Positions 1 through 6,058 are shown, counted from the first letter of the stretch. The stretch is DNA of 6,640 nt from Treponema sp. (GCA_031284195.1 JAITAI010000299.1:1-6640); one strand, 5' to 3'. The notes: generated by a model not told the origin, from the letters alone. A program made the numbers and translations.

Positions 1-1
1 G

Positions 2-262
2 GAGGTGCTGCATCAGGGAGAGGACGAGATCCATCGGGAGAGCCTCCTGTGGGTTAATGGCAGCGATCTCTATGGGATCATAGTTTCTGAGGGAAACTGC
101 TATCTTGCCCGGTTTGATATCGCCTTGACCCGTCAGGCCCAGTCGGAAATAAGGGTACATCCCTATGGGACGCTTCTCTTTCAGGAGAACATGCTCAGCA
201 CCCAAGATGTGGACGGTAAAGCGATGATCCTGGATCCCATTGATCTGATCGAAGGGAGATAA
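2..262 (+). CDS. C-terminal fragment of a possible P83/100-family protein (5' end outside window)
   Basis: The reading frame is open to the left edge and ends at TAA. A GTG at base 5 could act as a start, but the frame continues upstream of it (GAG) and no ribosome binding site is visible, so this is best read as the last ~86 codons of a longer gene. The segment alternates short hydrophobic strands with polar turns (LYGIIVSEGNCYLARFD, then AMILDPIDL), as in beta-propeller or repeat-type beta domains. The pattern of a 'FD..L...A.SE..V.P' strand followed by a final 'ILD...L' strand resembles what I recall of the C-terminus of the spirochaetal P83/100 antigen family. That assignment rests on memory of the family and is tentative. 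It is followed by a strong hairpin and a long non-coding gap, so it is probably not in the same transcript as the TonB operon. Confidence 0.45.
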   Translation, partial: EVLHQGEDEIHRESLLWVNGSDLYGIIVSEGNCYLARFDIALTRQAQSEIRVHPYGTLLFQENMLSTQDVDGKAMILDPIDLIEGR

Positions 263-297
263 TCCTGCAAGGGATAAGGAGAGCAACCATTCCACGA

Positions 298-320
298 CTA
301 TGGGGGCCGGGCCCCCATAG
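298..320 (+). terminator. Perfect 10-bp G+C-rich hairpin, possible terminator without a U-tract
   Basis: CTATGGGGGC (298-307) and GCCCCCATAG (311-320) are exact reverse complements separated by three bases. The hairpin starts 36 bases after the stop of the upstream gene, the usual place for a terminator or an mRNA 3'-end stabiliser. No run of T follows on either strand, so it does not meet the classic intrinsic-terminator rule. It could equally be a protein-binding palindrome or an intergenic repeat. Confidence 0.4.
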
Positions 321-454
321 CGCTTCACACCTGCCGTAGGCAACGAAAGACAGTTCCTTTGAAGAAGGGGAAGGGCCTGCAGGCTGGATCGGACTGAAAA
401 TCCCCTGAAGGACCCTTCTTTTCCAGCTTGTAGCTCGAGCTAGTTTTAAACCCC

Positions 455-531
455 GGTTAGGGCGACCTGTGGTCTGATGAAATAGCCTCGATAGTTAATG
501 GCTCTAACCTACGGGTTAGAACGGCTCTAAC
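455..531 (+). promoter_or_regulatory. Four segments able to form mutually exclusive hairpins (attenuator-like layout)
   Basis: Segment 1 GGTTAG (455-460), segment 2 TCTAACC (503-509), segment 3 GGTTAGA (514-520) and segment 4 TCTAAC (526-531) are complementary in the order 1:2, 2:3 and 3:4. The 2:3 hairpin has a 7-bp stem closed by the loop TACG between C and G, a cUACGg tetraloop of the very stable UNCG class. The 3:4 hairpin has 6 bp and a 5-base loop. Segments 2 and 4 lie in a 9-base direct repeat GGCTCTAAC (500-508 and 523-531). The topology is that of a transcription attenuator, but no U-tract directly follows the 3:4 hairpin. Function is inference only. Confidence 0.3.
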
Positions 532-542
532 AAAGAAAATGC

Positions 543-577
543 ACGGGGATTAGTCTTCCTGTACCCCACCGTTTTTT
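543..577 (+). terminator. Weak terminator-like hairpin with T6 tail ahead of the receptor gene
   Basis: ACGG (543-546) pairs with CCGT (569-572). The stem can be extended by two G-C pairs if A568 is bulged out, and a run of six T follows (572-577). The stem is short and imperfect, so spontaneous termination would be weak. It lies 61 bases before the receptor start and downstream of the alternative hairpins at 455-531, the position expected of a conditional leader terminator. Confidence 0.22.
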
Positions 578-637
578 CTATGCCCTTACCCTCGTACCGG
601 CTTGTTCATACCAGGGCCTTTTATTATAGTAAACATA

Positions 638-3178
638 GTGAAAAAAATCCGTACCTTAACTATACAATGCCCTACAATCCTGATCCTGTTGGTAATCGGT
701 CTTATCCCCTTATACGCCCGGGATATAGAGATAACCGTGGAAGACACCGATTTAGCCCTCCCCTTGGAAGGCGCCCGGATCCGGTCTTGGGATGGACAGG
801 AGTATACCTGCGATGAGGACGGGAAAGTTCGGATACCGGTTCCAGATGACCGGCAGGTGGTGATCCAAGCCACCTATCCAGGCTACGAAAACGGCAGGCT
901 CCTCATTCCTATAAGGGGAAACAGTTTTACCCTTTTGCTGCACCTGAGCGGCATCCTGGAAAACCAGGAACTGGTGATCGAAGCTCCCAGACCCGGAGTA
1001 AGCGAAACCAGAAGCGGCCGGAGTGTGGCCATATCAGATAGGGAGCTTTCCCGGACTGCGGAGATCGGCATCATCGAAGATGTGATGACCTCCATTAAGC
1101 TCCTTCCAGGAGTGGGCTATGCAGGTATGTTTAACGCCATGCCTTCCATCCGAGGGGGAACCCCAGGAGACTTGACCGCGGTTCTGGATGGGTTCTACAT
1201 TGAGCAGCCCTACCACTGGGGAGGCGGGGTTTCCATCTTTGATCCCCGGATGGTTCAAAGCGCCCAGCTTTCCCATGGGGTTTTTTCCTCCCGGTATGGA
1301 CACACCATTTCAGGGCTTTTGGAGGTAACCTCAAAAAAACCTTCCAGTACCGAAACCGAGCTTGAATTGGGGCTTTCTTCGAGCGCCACTAACCTCAACC
1401 TTTCCTTTCCCTTATGGGGAAAAGGAGGGGTCATGGTCATGGGGAAGCTCACCTATTGGGACCCCTTTGTTTGGGCGGTCAAACCCTTTGTGGAAGAGGT
1501 ACGGTATATTACCACGGCCCCCTATATCAGAAGCAGCGCTTTTTCGGCAAACTACCGGTTTACCCAGGATATGGAATGGACCCTTAACGGTTTTATTGGG
1601 GGTGATGGGATGGGAGCCTATTATCAGAACGAAAGCGAGGCAGAGGGCTTGGTAAGTAAAAACGACATGCGCTTTAGCTGGGATAATAAACTGGGCTTTC
1701 TCATTACGGGTATAACCTTTAATCCCCTACCCTCCATGGTCCTTAAGGCTACTGCGGGCGGGGGTTTTCATAGCGCAGACTTGGATGCAGCAATGCAAAA
1801 TGACGTACATGTCCCGTATTCACCGAAATTCCTGGAGGACTTCAAGGATTATCTAGATGAGGGTAAAACCTCCTATGACCTGACTAATACGATGGGTGAT
1901 ACCATGACCGAGCTGACCATCAATTATCAGGGACGTTTTGATGTGGACTGGGATCTAACCAAAGGGTTTCTCTTTGCCGCAGGAGTACAGGAATTGTACA
2001 GCCAATGGATTGAGGAGGAAAGTGCCCATCTCTGGCAGGAGACCTTGGATACGAACAAGACCCTTGCCGATCCTCAGAAACGTCCCTGGTATACCCATTA
2101 CCCCGTTACCTTCAGCAACGATGTACGGAACCGGGGCTTTTTTTCTTCCCTGTATACCCTGGTGGAATATACCAGTCCTGAACGGCGTTTTGGCGCTGAA
2201 CTGGGGCTTCGGCTGGACCATCTGTACTTTGTGGGGAAGGATTTCACTATTCAAACCGCTCCGGCCCTTAATCCCCGGCTGAACCTGGATTTCGGTATTC
2301 TGAAAAACAAGGGTCCCCTGGATTCCTTAAGCCTTACGGTGGGGACCGGTTTGTTTTCTTCTATGAATACCAACTTGATTTATATTGGTAAGGACAGCGG
2401 CATTGATGATTTTGATATGAAACAGAGCCGTTCCTGGACCAGTATTTTGGGAACTAAGGTGGATTTTTCCAATGGGTATAGCCTTACTATCGAAACGTAT
2501 ATCAAACGGGTGTTTGATCGCTCCTATCTGTCATTAGTAACCCAAGAAAATGCGCTGGTGTCGGACTATCAGTTTGATGGGGAGGGCCGGATCTGGGGAT
2601 TTGATCTGATGCTGCAAAAATTAGAAGCCCGGTATTGGGACGGCTGGATCAGCTATTCTTTTAATCACGCCCGGTACCGGGACCCCTCAAGGGACGATCC
2701 CGATAGGCCGGATTGGTATTATCCTTCGTTTCACCGTTTTCATAACCTGAACATCGTCCTCAATATTAAACCCCTGCAGCGCTTCCATATTGCAATCCGT
2801 TTTGGTTTGGCCAGCGGCGCGCCTAAGAGTGTGGTGGGGGAAGTTACCAGCTATCCGGTTAGGGTACTCAATGCGGATGGTACAGAAACAGGGCTGGTGA
2901 TTGAAAAATGGAAACGCTCATCCCGGTATTCTGACACTGAACGGGACGGTTTCGCCTTGCCCTTGGATATTAAGTTCTCATTCTTCCGGTTTAATCCAGG
3001 AGGCAAGGTACAGTCGGAAATCTATGCGGCAGTGGAAAACACCTTGGCCTTCCTCAAGACAAGACAGCGGAATACCACGTTTAACAGCTATACCGGGAAG
3101 GAAGATGAAGGGAGTACTACTGCTAGTTACCAACTGCCTATTCCGATGGTTTCCGTGGGGTTTAAATGGACCTATTAA
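638..3178 (+). CDS. TonB-dependent outer-membrane receptor with N-terminal carboxypeptidase-regulatory-like domain
   Basis: This is a substrate-specific, energy-coupled import channel of the outer membrane. I chose GTG 638 (846 aa) because it begins a clean signal peptide: MKK followed by a hydrophobic stretch to LYA, with cleavage near residue 27. The frame extends to a TTG at 602, but that would add an unlikely hydrophobic extension. No good Shine-Dalgarno sequence is seen for either start. Residues ~29-108 resemble the beta-sandwich carboxypeptidase-regulatory-like domain found at the front of many receptors (EGARI, then DEDGKVRIPVP and YPGYE). A TonB-box-like ELVIEAPR lies at 111-118. The plug is at ~121-235 (LLPGV, PSIRGG, VLDGFYIEQPYH, FSSRYG). 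The rest is an amphipathic beta-barrel ending in VGFKWTY, an aromatic C-terminus typical of BAM substrates. The length is normal for the family. The substrate cannot be predicted. It is the first gene of an operon with exbD, exbD and tonB. Confidence 0.9.
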   Translation: MKKIRTLTIQCPTILILLVIGLIPLYARDIEITVEDTDLALPLEGARIRSWDGQEYTCDEDGKVRIPVPDDRQVVIQATYPGYENGRLLIPIRGNSFTLLLHLSGILENQELVIEAPRPGVSETRSGRSVAISDRELSRTAEIGIIEDVMTSIKLLPGVGYAGMFNAMPSIRGGTPGDLTAVLDGFYIEQPYHWGGGVSIFDPRMVQSAQLSHGVFSSRYGHTISGLLEVTSKKPSSTETELELGLSSSATNLNLSFPLWGKGGVMVMGKLTYWDPFVWAVKPFVEEVRYITTAPYIRSSAFSANYRFTQDMEWTLNGFIGGDGMGAYYQNESEAEGLVSKNDMRFSWDNKLGFLITGITFNPLPSMVLKATAGGGFHSADLDAAMQNDVHVPYSPKFLEDFKDYLDEGKTSYDLTNTMGDTMTELTINYQGRFDVDWDLTKGFLFAAGVQELYSQWIEEESAHLWQETLDTNKTLADPQKRPWYTHYPVTFSNDVRNRGFFSSLYTLVEYTSPERRFGAELGLRLDHLYFVGKDFTIQTAPALNPRLNLDFGILKNKGPLDSLSLTVGTGLFSSMNTNLIYIGKDSGIDDFDMKQSRSWTSILGTKVDFSNGYSLTIETYIKRVFDRSYLSLVTQENALVSDYQFDGEGRIWGFDLMLQKLEARYWDGWISYSFNHARYRDPSRDDPDRPDWYYPSFHRFHNLNIVLNIKPLQRFHIAIRFGLASGAPKSVVGEVTSYPVRVLNADGTETGLVIEKWKRSSRYSDTERDGFALPLDIKFSFFRFNPGGKVQSEIYAAVENTLAFLKTRQRNTTFNSYTGKEDEGSTTASYQLPIPMVSVGFKWTY

Positions 3179-3183
3179 TACCC

Positions 3184-4041
3184 ATGAAAGAGAGGGACAA
3201 ACCCTCGGGATGGCTTTGGGGGATGCTCACCTGCTTACTTATTTGTTCGGGCTGCACGAGCGTGGTGGAAAAGGCCGGACAGTTCCTGGAGGGGTCTGGG
3301 TTTGCAGGAAAGACCCTGGGGGTGTACCGGGCTGCAGCAGGTATAGAGATCCGGTATCTCCACGCAAAAAAAGGCGATCCTGATACGGAAAAGTTGGCGG
3401 TCTCTCTGAGCGGGTATCCAGGGGTGTATTTTTGGATATCCGCTCCTGATGCAGAAGGCCGGGTATTCCTGGAGGAGCTTCATTTTTTAGGGAGCAGTTA
3501 TACCGGGTGGAACCAATTTACCCTGGAGCTAGCAGGAGAGGCCAGGCTTATCCTGCAAAGAAACAGCGCCTTATGGCAAGGGCAGGGACCTATTGAGCGG
3601 GGCCAGATCTCCTGGGGTAAGATTCGGCGGAACCATAAGCTCCTTTCCGGGGAAGAGGCCCTCACTGCCCTGCGTAACCGGTACACCCGCATCGCCGCCT
3701 TAACCGAATGGATGCATACCCAGGAGGATCTGCCGGATTTTTCCAGCTCTGAAGACTTTGGGGCCTACTGGAAACCCCTGCTCATGCCGGAACTGGCGCC
3801 GCGCAAGCAACGTCCTTCTGGATGGACTACCGAGGATGCCTCCTGGGTTCGAGGGGAACAGGTTGCATGGAACCGGCATTACACTGAACAAATTTTCCCG
3901 GAAACCCTCTGGGTCTTGCGAAATTCCGGCGCGCTCCTCAGAGATTGGGAAGAAGCGTTTTCATGGATATACCTGGACTATCAATGGGATAAGATACTCC
4001 AAAGTATCTCACAAGAATACATCTTGACCAAAATCAAATGA
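3184..4041 (+). CDS. Putative lipoprotein of unknown function in the TonB operon
   Basis: I do not recognise this protein's family. From ATG 3184 it has 285 aa: a charged n-region (MKERDK), a hydrophobic core and ICSGC, with Cys24 as the likely lipidated residue. The -3 position is Cys rather than Leu or Val, which is a relaxed lipobox of the sort spirochaetes tolerate. An in-frame ATG at 3166 gives 291 aa, overlaps the receptor stop by 13 bases and has GTGGGG five bases upstream, so it is a real alternative. The mature part has a beta-rich first half (IEIRYLH, YPGVYFWISAP, FTLELAGEARLILQ) and a Trp-rich, more helical second half (WMHTQEDLPDF, WKPLLMPEL, WIYLDYQWDKILQSISQEYI). No membrane helix follows the signal. 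It is not ExbB, which has three membrane helices. Its place between receptor and exbD suggests an envelope accessory of the uptake system, possibly a substrate-binding or scaffold subunit. That role is inference from context. Confidence 0.7.
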   Translation: MKERDKPSGWLWGMLTCLLICSGCTSVVEKAGQFLEGSGFAGKTLGVYRAAAGIEIRYLHAKKGDPDTEKLAVSLSGYPGVYFWISAPDAEGRVFLEELHFLGSSYTGWNQFTLELAGEARLILQRNSALWQGQGPIERGQISWGKIRRNHKLLSGEEALTALRNRYTRIAALTEWMHTQEDLPDFSSSEDFGAYWKPLLMPELAPRKQRPSGWTTEDASWVRGEQVAWNRHYTEQIFPETLWVLRNSGALLRDWEEAFSWIYLDYQWDKILQSISQEYILTKIK

Positions 4042-4094
4042 GCAAAAATGATGGTATAGCGCAAGAAAAAGGGGAAAAGAATCATGCAGCTTAA
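4038..4094 (+). CDS. Possible 18-codon coupling ORF between the lipoprotein and exbD genes
   Basis: An ATG at 4038 overlaps the TGA stop of the lipoprotein gene (ATGA) and opens a frame reading MSKNDGIAQEKGEKNHAA before TAA at 4092-4094. It covers the first bases of the downstream exbD gene in another frame. It has no Shine-Dalgarno sequence of its own, so translation would depend on termination-reinitiation. It may keep ribosomes moving across the only gap in an otherwise overlapping operon, or it may be chance. No protein function is claimed. Confidence 0.2.
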   Translation: MSKNDGIAQEKGEKNHAA

Positions 4095-4512
4095 GTTCGG
4101 AAGGAAAAGAAAAAGAAGCCGCTTTGAAGATGCAGGCGCCTCCAGTGATATTGCCTTTCTGTTGATTATTTATTTTATCGTGATTGCAGGATTTAATATC
4201 AACAAAGGATTCATCATGCATCTTCCTGCTAAGGATTCGACCCGTTTGATCTTGAAAGAGGATCTCCTGCGTTTTGAATTAGACGATAGGGGAACCCTTT
4301 TGTATCAAGGTACGGTCATAGAGCTCTCGAGCGCGGAACAGGAGATACAGACTGCGGTGAGGGTCAATCCGAACCTGGCAGTGGTCTTAAGCATCGCGCC
4401 TCGTGCACCTTGGCAGCAGGTGGTTTCCTTTGTGGAATTGGCGCAAACCCTTGAGGTAGAGGCCTTTTCCTTTTCCATGAAAGATGAACCTCCTTCTGAG
4501 GGGGCCTTATGA
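4084..4512 (+). CDS. exbD: ExbD/TolR-family biopolymer transport protein (first copy)
   Basis: ExbD is the inner-membrane and periplasmic subunit that works with ExbB to turn proton flow into movement of TonB. The 142-aa protein has the family layout: a short, very basic cytoplasmic tail (KFGRKRKRSR), one membrane helix at ~22-37 (SSDIAFLLIIYFIVIAGF) and a periplasmic domain. Asp22 at the start of the helix matches the essential proton-carrying Asp25 of E. coli ExbD. The start ATG 4084 has AGGGGA ending nine bases upstream. In the periplasmic domain the usual 'AD' of the family motif is replaced by SIAPRAPWQQV (~residues 102-112), so this copy is the more divergent of the two. It begins 42 bases after the lipoprotein gene and overlaps the next exbD by four bases (ATGA). 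TolR is an alternative name for the same fold, but the tonB neighbour favours ExbD. Confidence 0.87.
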   Translation: MQLKFGRKRKRSRFEDAGASSDIAFLLIIYFIVIAGFNINKGFIMHLPAKDSTRLILKEDLLRFELDDRGTLLYQGTVIELSSAEQEIQTAVRVNPNLAVVLSIAPRAPWQQVVSFVELAQTLEVEAFSFSMKDEPPSEGAL

Positions 4513-4907
4513 GGTTGGTCAGGCAGCGAAAACGGTTCGTGGTTCCCCTTAATTCCATGTCTGATGTGGCCTTTTTGCTCCTTATATTCATTATGCTGGT
4601 TTCCCTGATTAATTACCGGCGGGAGGTGAAAATCGAGTATCCTGAAGCAGCGGCTGCGAAAAAGACCAGTGCAGAAAAGAACCTGGAAATTTGGGTTGAT
4701 CGGGCAGGGGCGCTCTACTTGGATGGGCTTCCCAGTGATTTGAAGACCATTGAAAACAGCATCATCTCCACCTATCAGGAAGCACCGGATACCCGGATTC
4801 ATATCATCGCGGACCGGGAAACCCCCTTTACCCATATTAACCGGATATTACAGATGCTCCAGATCCTGCAATACCGGGTGGTTAGCTTTGTGGTTAAGGA
4901 CCGATGA
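4509..4907 (+). CDS. exbD: ExbD/TolR-family biopolymer transport protein (second copy)
   Basis: This is a second ExbD of 132 aa, clearly different in sequence from the first. It has a basic N-tail (RLVRQRKR), the motif LNSMSDVAFLLLIFIMLVSLINY with membrane helix ~20-37, and Asp19 in the proton-carrying position. The periplasmic domain keeps the canonical IIADRETPFTHINRIL segment, including the Ala-Asp that the first copy lacks. The start ATG overlaps the previous stop as ATGA, with GAGGGGG ending four bases upstream, so translation is probably coupled. Paired exbD genes beside tonB occur in several bacteria and suggest that two different ExbD subunits combine in one ExbB pore or serve as alternatives. 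The ATGA at its end couples it to tonB. Confidence 0.88.
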   Translation: MRLVRQRKRFVVPLNSMSDVAFLLLIFIMLVSLINYRREVKIEYPEAAAAKKTSAEKNLEIWVDRAGALYLDGLPSDLKTIENSIISTYQEAPDTRIHIIADRETPFTHINRILQMLQILQYRVVSFVVKDR

Positions 4908-5578
4908 TGGAAGCAGGTTCGCGGCTTGCTGCTATTAACCGGATGCGGCTGGCCCTTTTTCTGCTGGTTGCCGCTTTACATGGGTTCCTGATCTTTTTTC
5001 TGGTTTTCCATCTGGAAACCACAGCAGATACCCGTGAACCTGAGGCCAAGATCATGAAACTGGCGGACATCCAGGAAGAACTTCCGCCTCCGCTGCCTCT
5101 TCCGCCTCCGCCACCCCTTCCTCCGCGTCCACCAGCGCCGCAGCAGATCGTAGAAGCCATCGCTGAAACTATGGTAGAAACCGATGAGGTCCCCCAGGAC
5201 CAGGTAATAGTCGAATCCCTGCCCTATGAAGCTCCGCCGCAACCGGTTCAGTCCCAATCCCGGGACCCGGAATACCTTCCTCAGCACCGGGTTTCCAAGG
5301 TTCCTGTTTTTTCCGAAGGGGATATCCGGAAAAACCTGGTCTATCCTCCTATTGCCCTGCGGTCTAATGTTGAAGGGGTCGTGATTCTGGCGCTGTTTGT
5401 GGATGCTCAGGGGGAGATTCGGCGGATCACCGTACTTAAAGAGGAGCCTTCTGGCCGGGGTTTTGGAGAAGCTGCGGTTAAGGCCTTCCAAGGTATCCGG
5501 GCGAGCAGTCCTGCTGAAGCCAATGGAGTGGCAGTGGGGGTCCAGTACCGGTATCCCATACGCTTCGCCATTAAATAG
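4904..5578 (+). CDS. tonB: TonB-family energy transducer
   Basis: TonB links the ExbB-ExbD motor to outer-membrane receptors across the periplasm. The 224-aa protein has one N-terminal membrane helix (~16-36) with His26, matching the conserved membrane His20 of E. coli TonB. The Ser four residues before it in the classic SxxxH motif is Val22 here. A proline-rich spacer follows at ~61-79 (PPPLPLPPPPPLPPRPPAP), then an acidic/Gln linker, then the C-terminal TonB domain at ~138-224 with YPPIA, NVEGVV, VDAQGEI and GFGEAAVKAFQ. This domain grips the TonB box of the receptor. ATG 4904 overlaps the previous stop (ATGA). A second ATG at 4907 is equally possible and sits better, six bases after AAGGA (4896-4900). 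It is the last gene of the operon, and no clear terminator follows. Confidence 0.92.
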   Translation: MMEAGSRLAAINRMRLALFLLVAALHGFLIFFLVFHLETTADTREPEAKIMKLADIQEELPPPLPLPPPPPLPPRPPAPQQIVEAIAETMVETDEVPQDQVIVESLPYEAPPQPVQSQSRDPEYLPQHRVSKVPVFSEGDIRKNLVYPPIALRSNVEGVVILALFVDAQGEIRRITVLKEEPSGRGFGEAAVKAFQGIRASSPAEANGVAVGVQYRYPIRFAIK

Positions 5579-5797
5579 ACGAGTTGGACGGCTTCACCTG
5601 ATGATTGGAGGTCTGGGCCAGTCTTGGGTGTATCCTGTCTGGACGTGGGCGTGAAACAGCTCATTTAAAAAGGGAAAATAGGTTTTTTGATGGGTTACCT
5701 GTTCTATATAAGGCTTTTCTGGGAAAGGGCTATTGCACCAATTTTCCATATTAACTACAATATTTCCATGTTTCGGCTAACCGCAGCCCAAAAGAAA
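5579..5797. other. Intergenic region after tonB with no recognised feature
   Basis: I see no supported gene here. A frame starting with TTG/ATG at 5687/5690 runs into the hairpin repeats downstream, lacks a ribosome binding site and has an implausible product, so it is not annotated. Base composition drifts from the operon's moderate G+C toward more A+T after about 5660. No strong terminator hairpin is seen after the tonB stop. Confidence 0.5.
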
Positions 5798-5879
5798 GCC
5801 CCCGCCCCCTTATGGAGTTTTGCTCCGCAAAACTCCGGGGCAAAGCCACAAAGCGGAATTGCCCGTTCCCGGCTCTACA
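5798..5879. repeat. Tandem hairpin repeat, unit A
   Basis: This is the first of two diverged tandem copies of an ~80-bp unit. It begins GCCCCCGCC. The main hairpin has a perfect 10-bp stem (GGAGTTTTGC 5814-5823, GCAAAACTCC 5827-5836) and a 3-base loop. Two bases later a second, imperfect hairpin begins (GGCAA 5839-5843 with TTGCC 5859-5863). The unit ends with CCCGTTCCCGGCTCTACA. It has the style of REP/BIME-type intergenic palindromes. Confidence 0.65.
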
Positions 5880-5958
5880 GCCCCCCGCCTCTGTGTGGAG
5901 TTTGCGAAGCAAACTCCGAGGCGAAGGCTGCGCCTTCGCCCGCTCACGGCTCGTTGTA
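5880..5958. repeat. Tandem hairpin repeat, unit B
   Basis: This second copy aligns with unit A from end to end. It begins GCCCCCCGCC. The main hairpin has a 9-bp stem (GGAGTTTGC 5897-5905, GCAAACTCC 5909-5917) with loop GAA. Exactly two bases later comes a perfect 9-bp hairpin (GGCGAAGGC 5920-5928, GCCTTCGCC 5932-5940) with loop TGC. The end CCCGCTCACGGCTCGTTGTA matches the end of unit A. In both copies the stem is kept while its sequence changes on both sides (compensatory change in the first hairpin), which argues that the fold itself is selected or is copied by a mobile process. Confidence 0.65.
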
Positions 5959-5990
5959 GCATAATGTATTGGTAATAGACCAAATAAAAA

Positions 5991-6009
5991 TCCCTATGGT
6001 TTTTAGGGA
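5991..6009 (-). terminator. Weak terminator-like hairpin read on the minus strand
   Basis: TCCCTA (5991-5996) and TAGGGA (6004-6009) form a 6-bp stem with a 7-base loop. On the minus strand the hairpin is followed directly by TTTTTATTT (complement of 5982-5990), which resembles a short intrinsic terminator. No minus-strand gene is visible to use it. On the plus strand it would lie in the leader of the acetyltransferase gene. Confidence 0.22.
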
Positions 6010-6041
6010 AATATATAGTAGAATTATTTTCTATTTAAAAT

Positions 6042-6050
6042 AAGAAGGAG
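6042..6050 (+). promoter_or_regulatory. Strong Shine-Dalgarno sequence of the acetyltransferase gene
   Basis: AAGAAGGAG lies eight bases before ATG 6059. It is the best ribosome binding site in the window and shows that translation is meant to start at this ATG. The frame it opens, however, ends after 13 codons. This is the main reason to place the true start of the acetyltransferase here and not at the GTG at 6163. Confidence 0.6.
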
Positions 6051-6058
6051 ATATTATT

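Larger units (their letters stand above)
362..577 (+). promoter_or_regulatory. Structured non-coding leader candidate upstream of the TonB-dependent receptor
   Basis: This part of the 375-base gap before the receptor gene is dense in self-complementary segments. AAGAAGGG (362-369) pairs with CCCTTCTT (413-420) and encloses the palindrome GCCTGCAGGC (375-384). TAGCTCGAGCTA (431-442) is a 12-bp palindrome. A switch-like set of four segments lies at 455-531, and a weak hairpin followed by T6 ends at 577. I compared it by eye with cobalamin, TPP, c-di-GMP, fluoride, lysine and molybdenum-cofactor riboswitches and with tmRNA, RNase P RNA and SRP RNA, and saw none of their conserved cores. It may be an unrecognised leader or small RNA, or simply palindrome-rich spacer. 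No convincing -10/-35 pair was found. Confidence 0.3.

Noticed and set aside
474..480. CTGATGA, the hammerhead ribozyme core motif
   Set aside because: No stem II followed by GAAA at the right distance and no matching cleavage-site helix. The next GAAA is far downstream in an unpaired A-rich stretch.
461..495. Fluoride riboswitch-like GGCGA...CTGATG...CCTC
   Set aside because: The order of motifs is suggestive, but the GATGG element, the pseudoknot partners and the CTACTG-like end are missing.
263..637. Cobalamin or other known riboswitch controlling the receptor
   Set aside because: A cobalamin element was expected for a TonB receptor, but its conserved core sequences are absent, and no other family core I know matches.
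602..637. TTG start 36 bases upstream for the receptor
   Set aside because: It would put a 12-residue hydrophobic extension before the MKK signal peptide, and no Shine-Dalgarno sequence supports it.
4305..4835. 176-codon minus-strand open frame opposite the exbD genes
   Set aside because: It spans two well-supported exbD genes and their junction, has no recognisable domain or ribosome binding site, and is a shadow frame.
4894..5160. Glycine-rich minus-strand open frame
   Set aside because: It is the reverse reading of the TonB proline-rich spacer. CCG/CCT codons read backwards give Gly and Arg.
5798..5958. CRISPR array
   Set aside because: There are only two units, the copies are diverged, no unique spacers separate them, and each unit holds two hairpins. 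This is a palindromic repeat element, not repeat-spacer structure.
5687..5959. 90-codon open frame after tonB
   Set aside because: It starts at a TTG without a ribosome binding site, and its second half is translated hairpin repeat of low-complexity composition ending at the repeat boundary.
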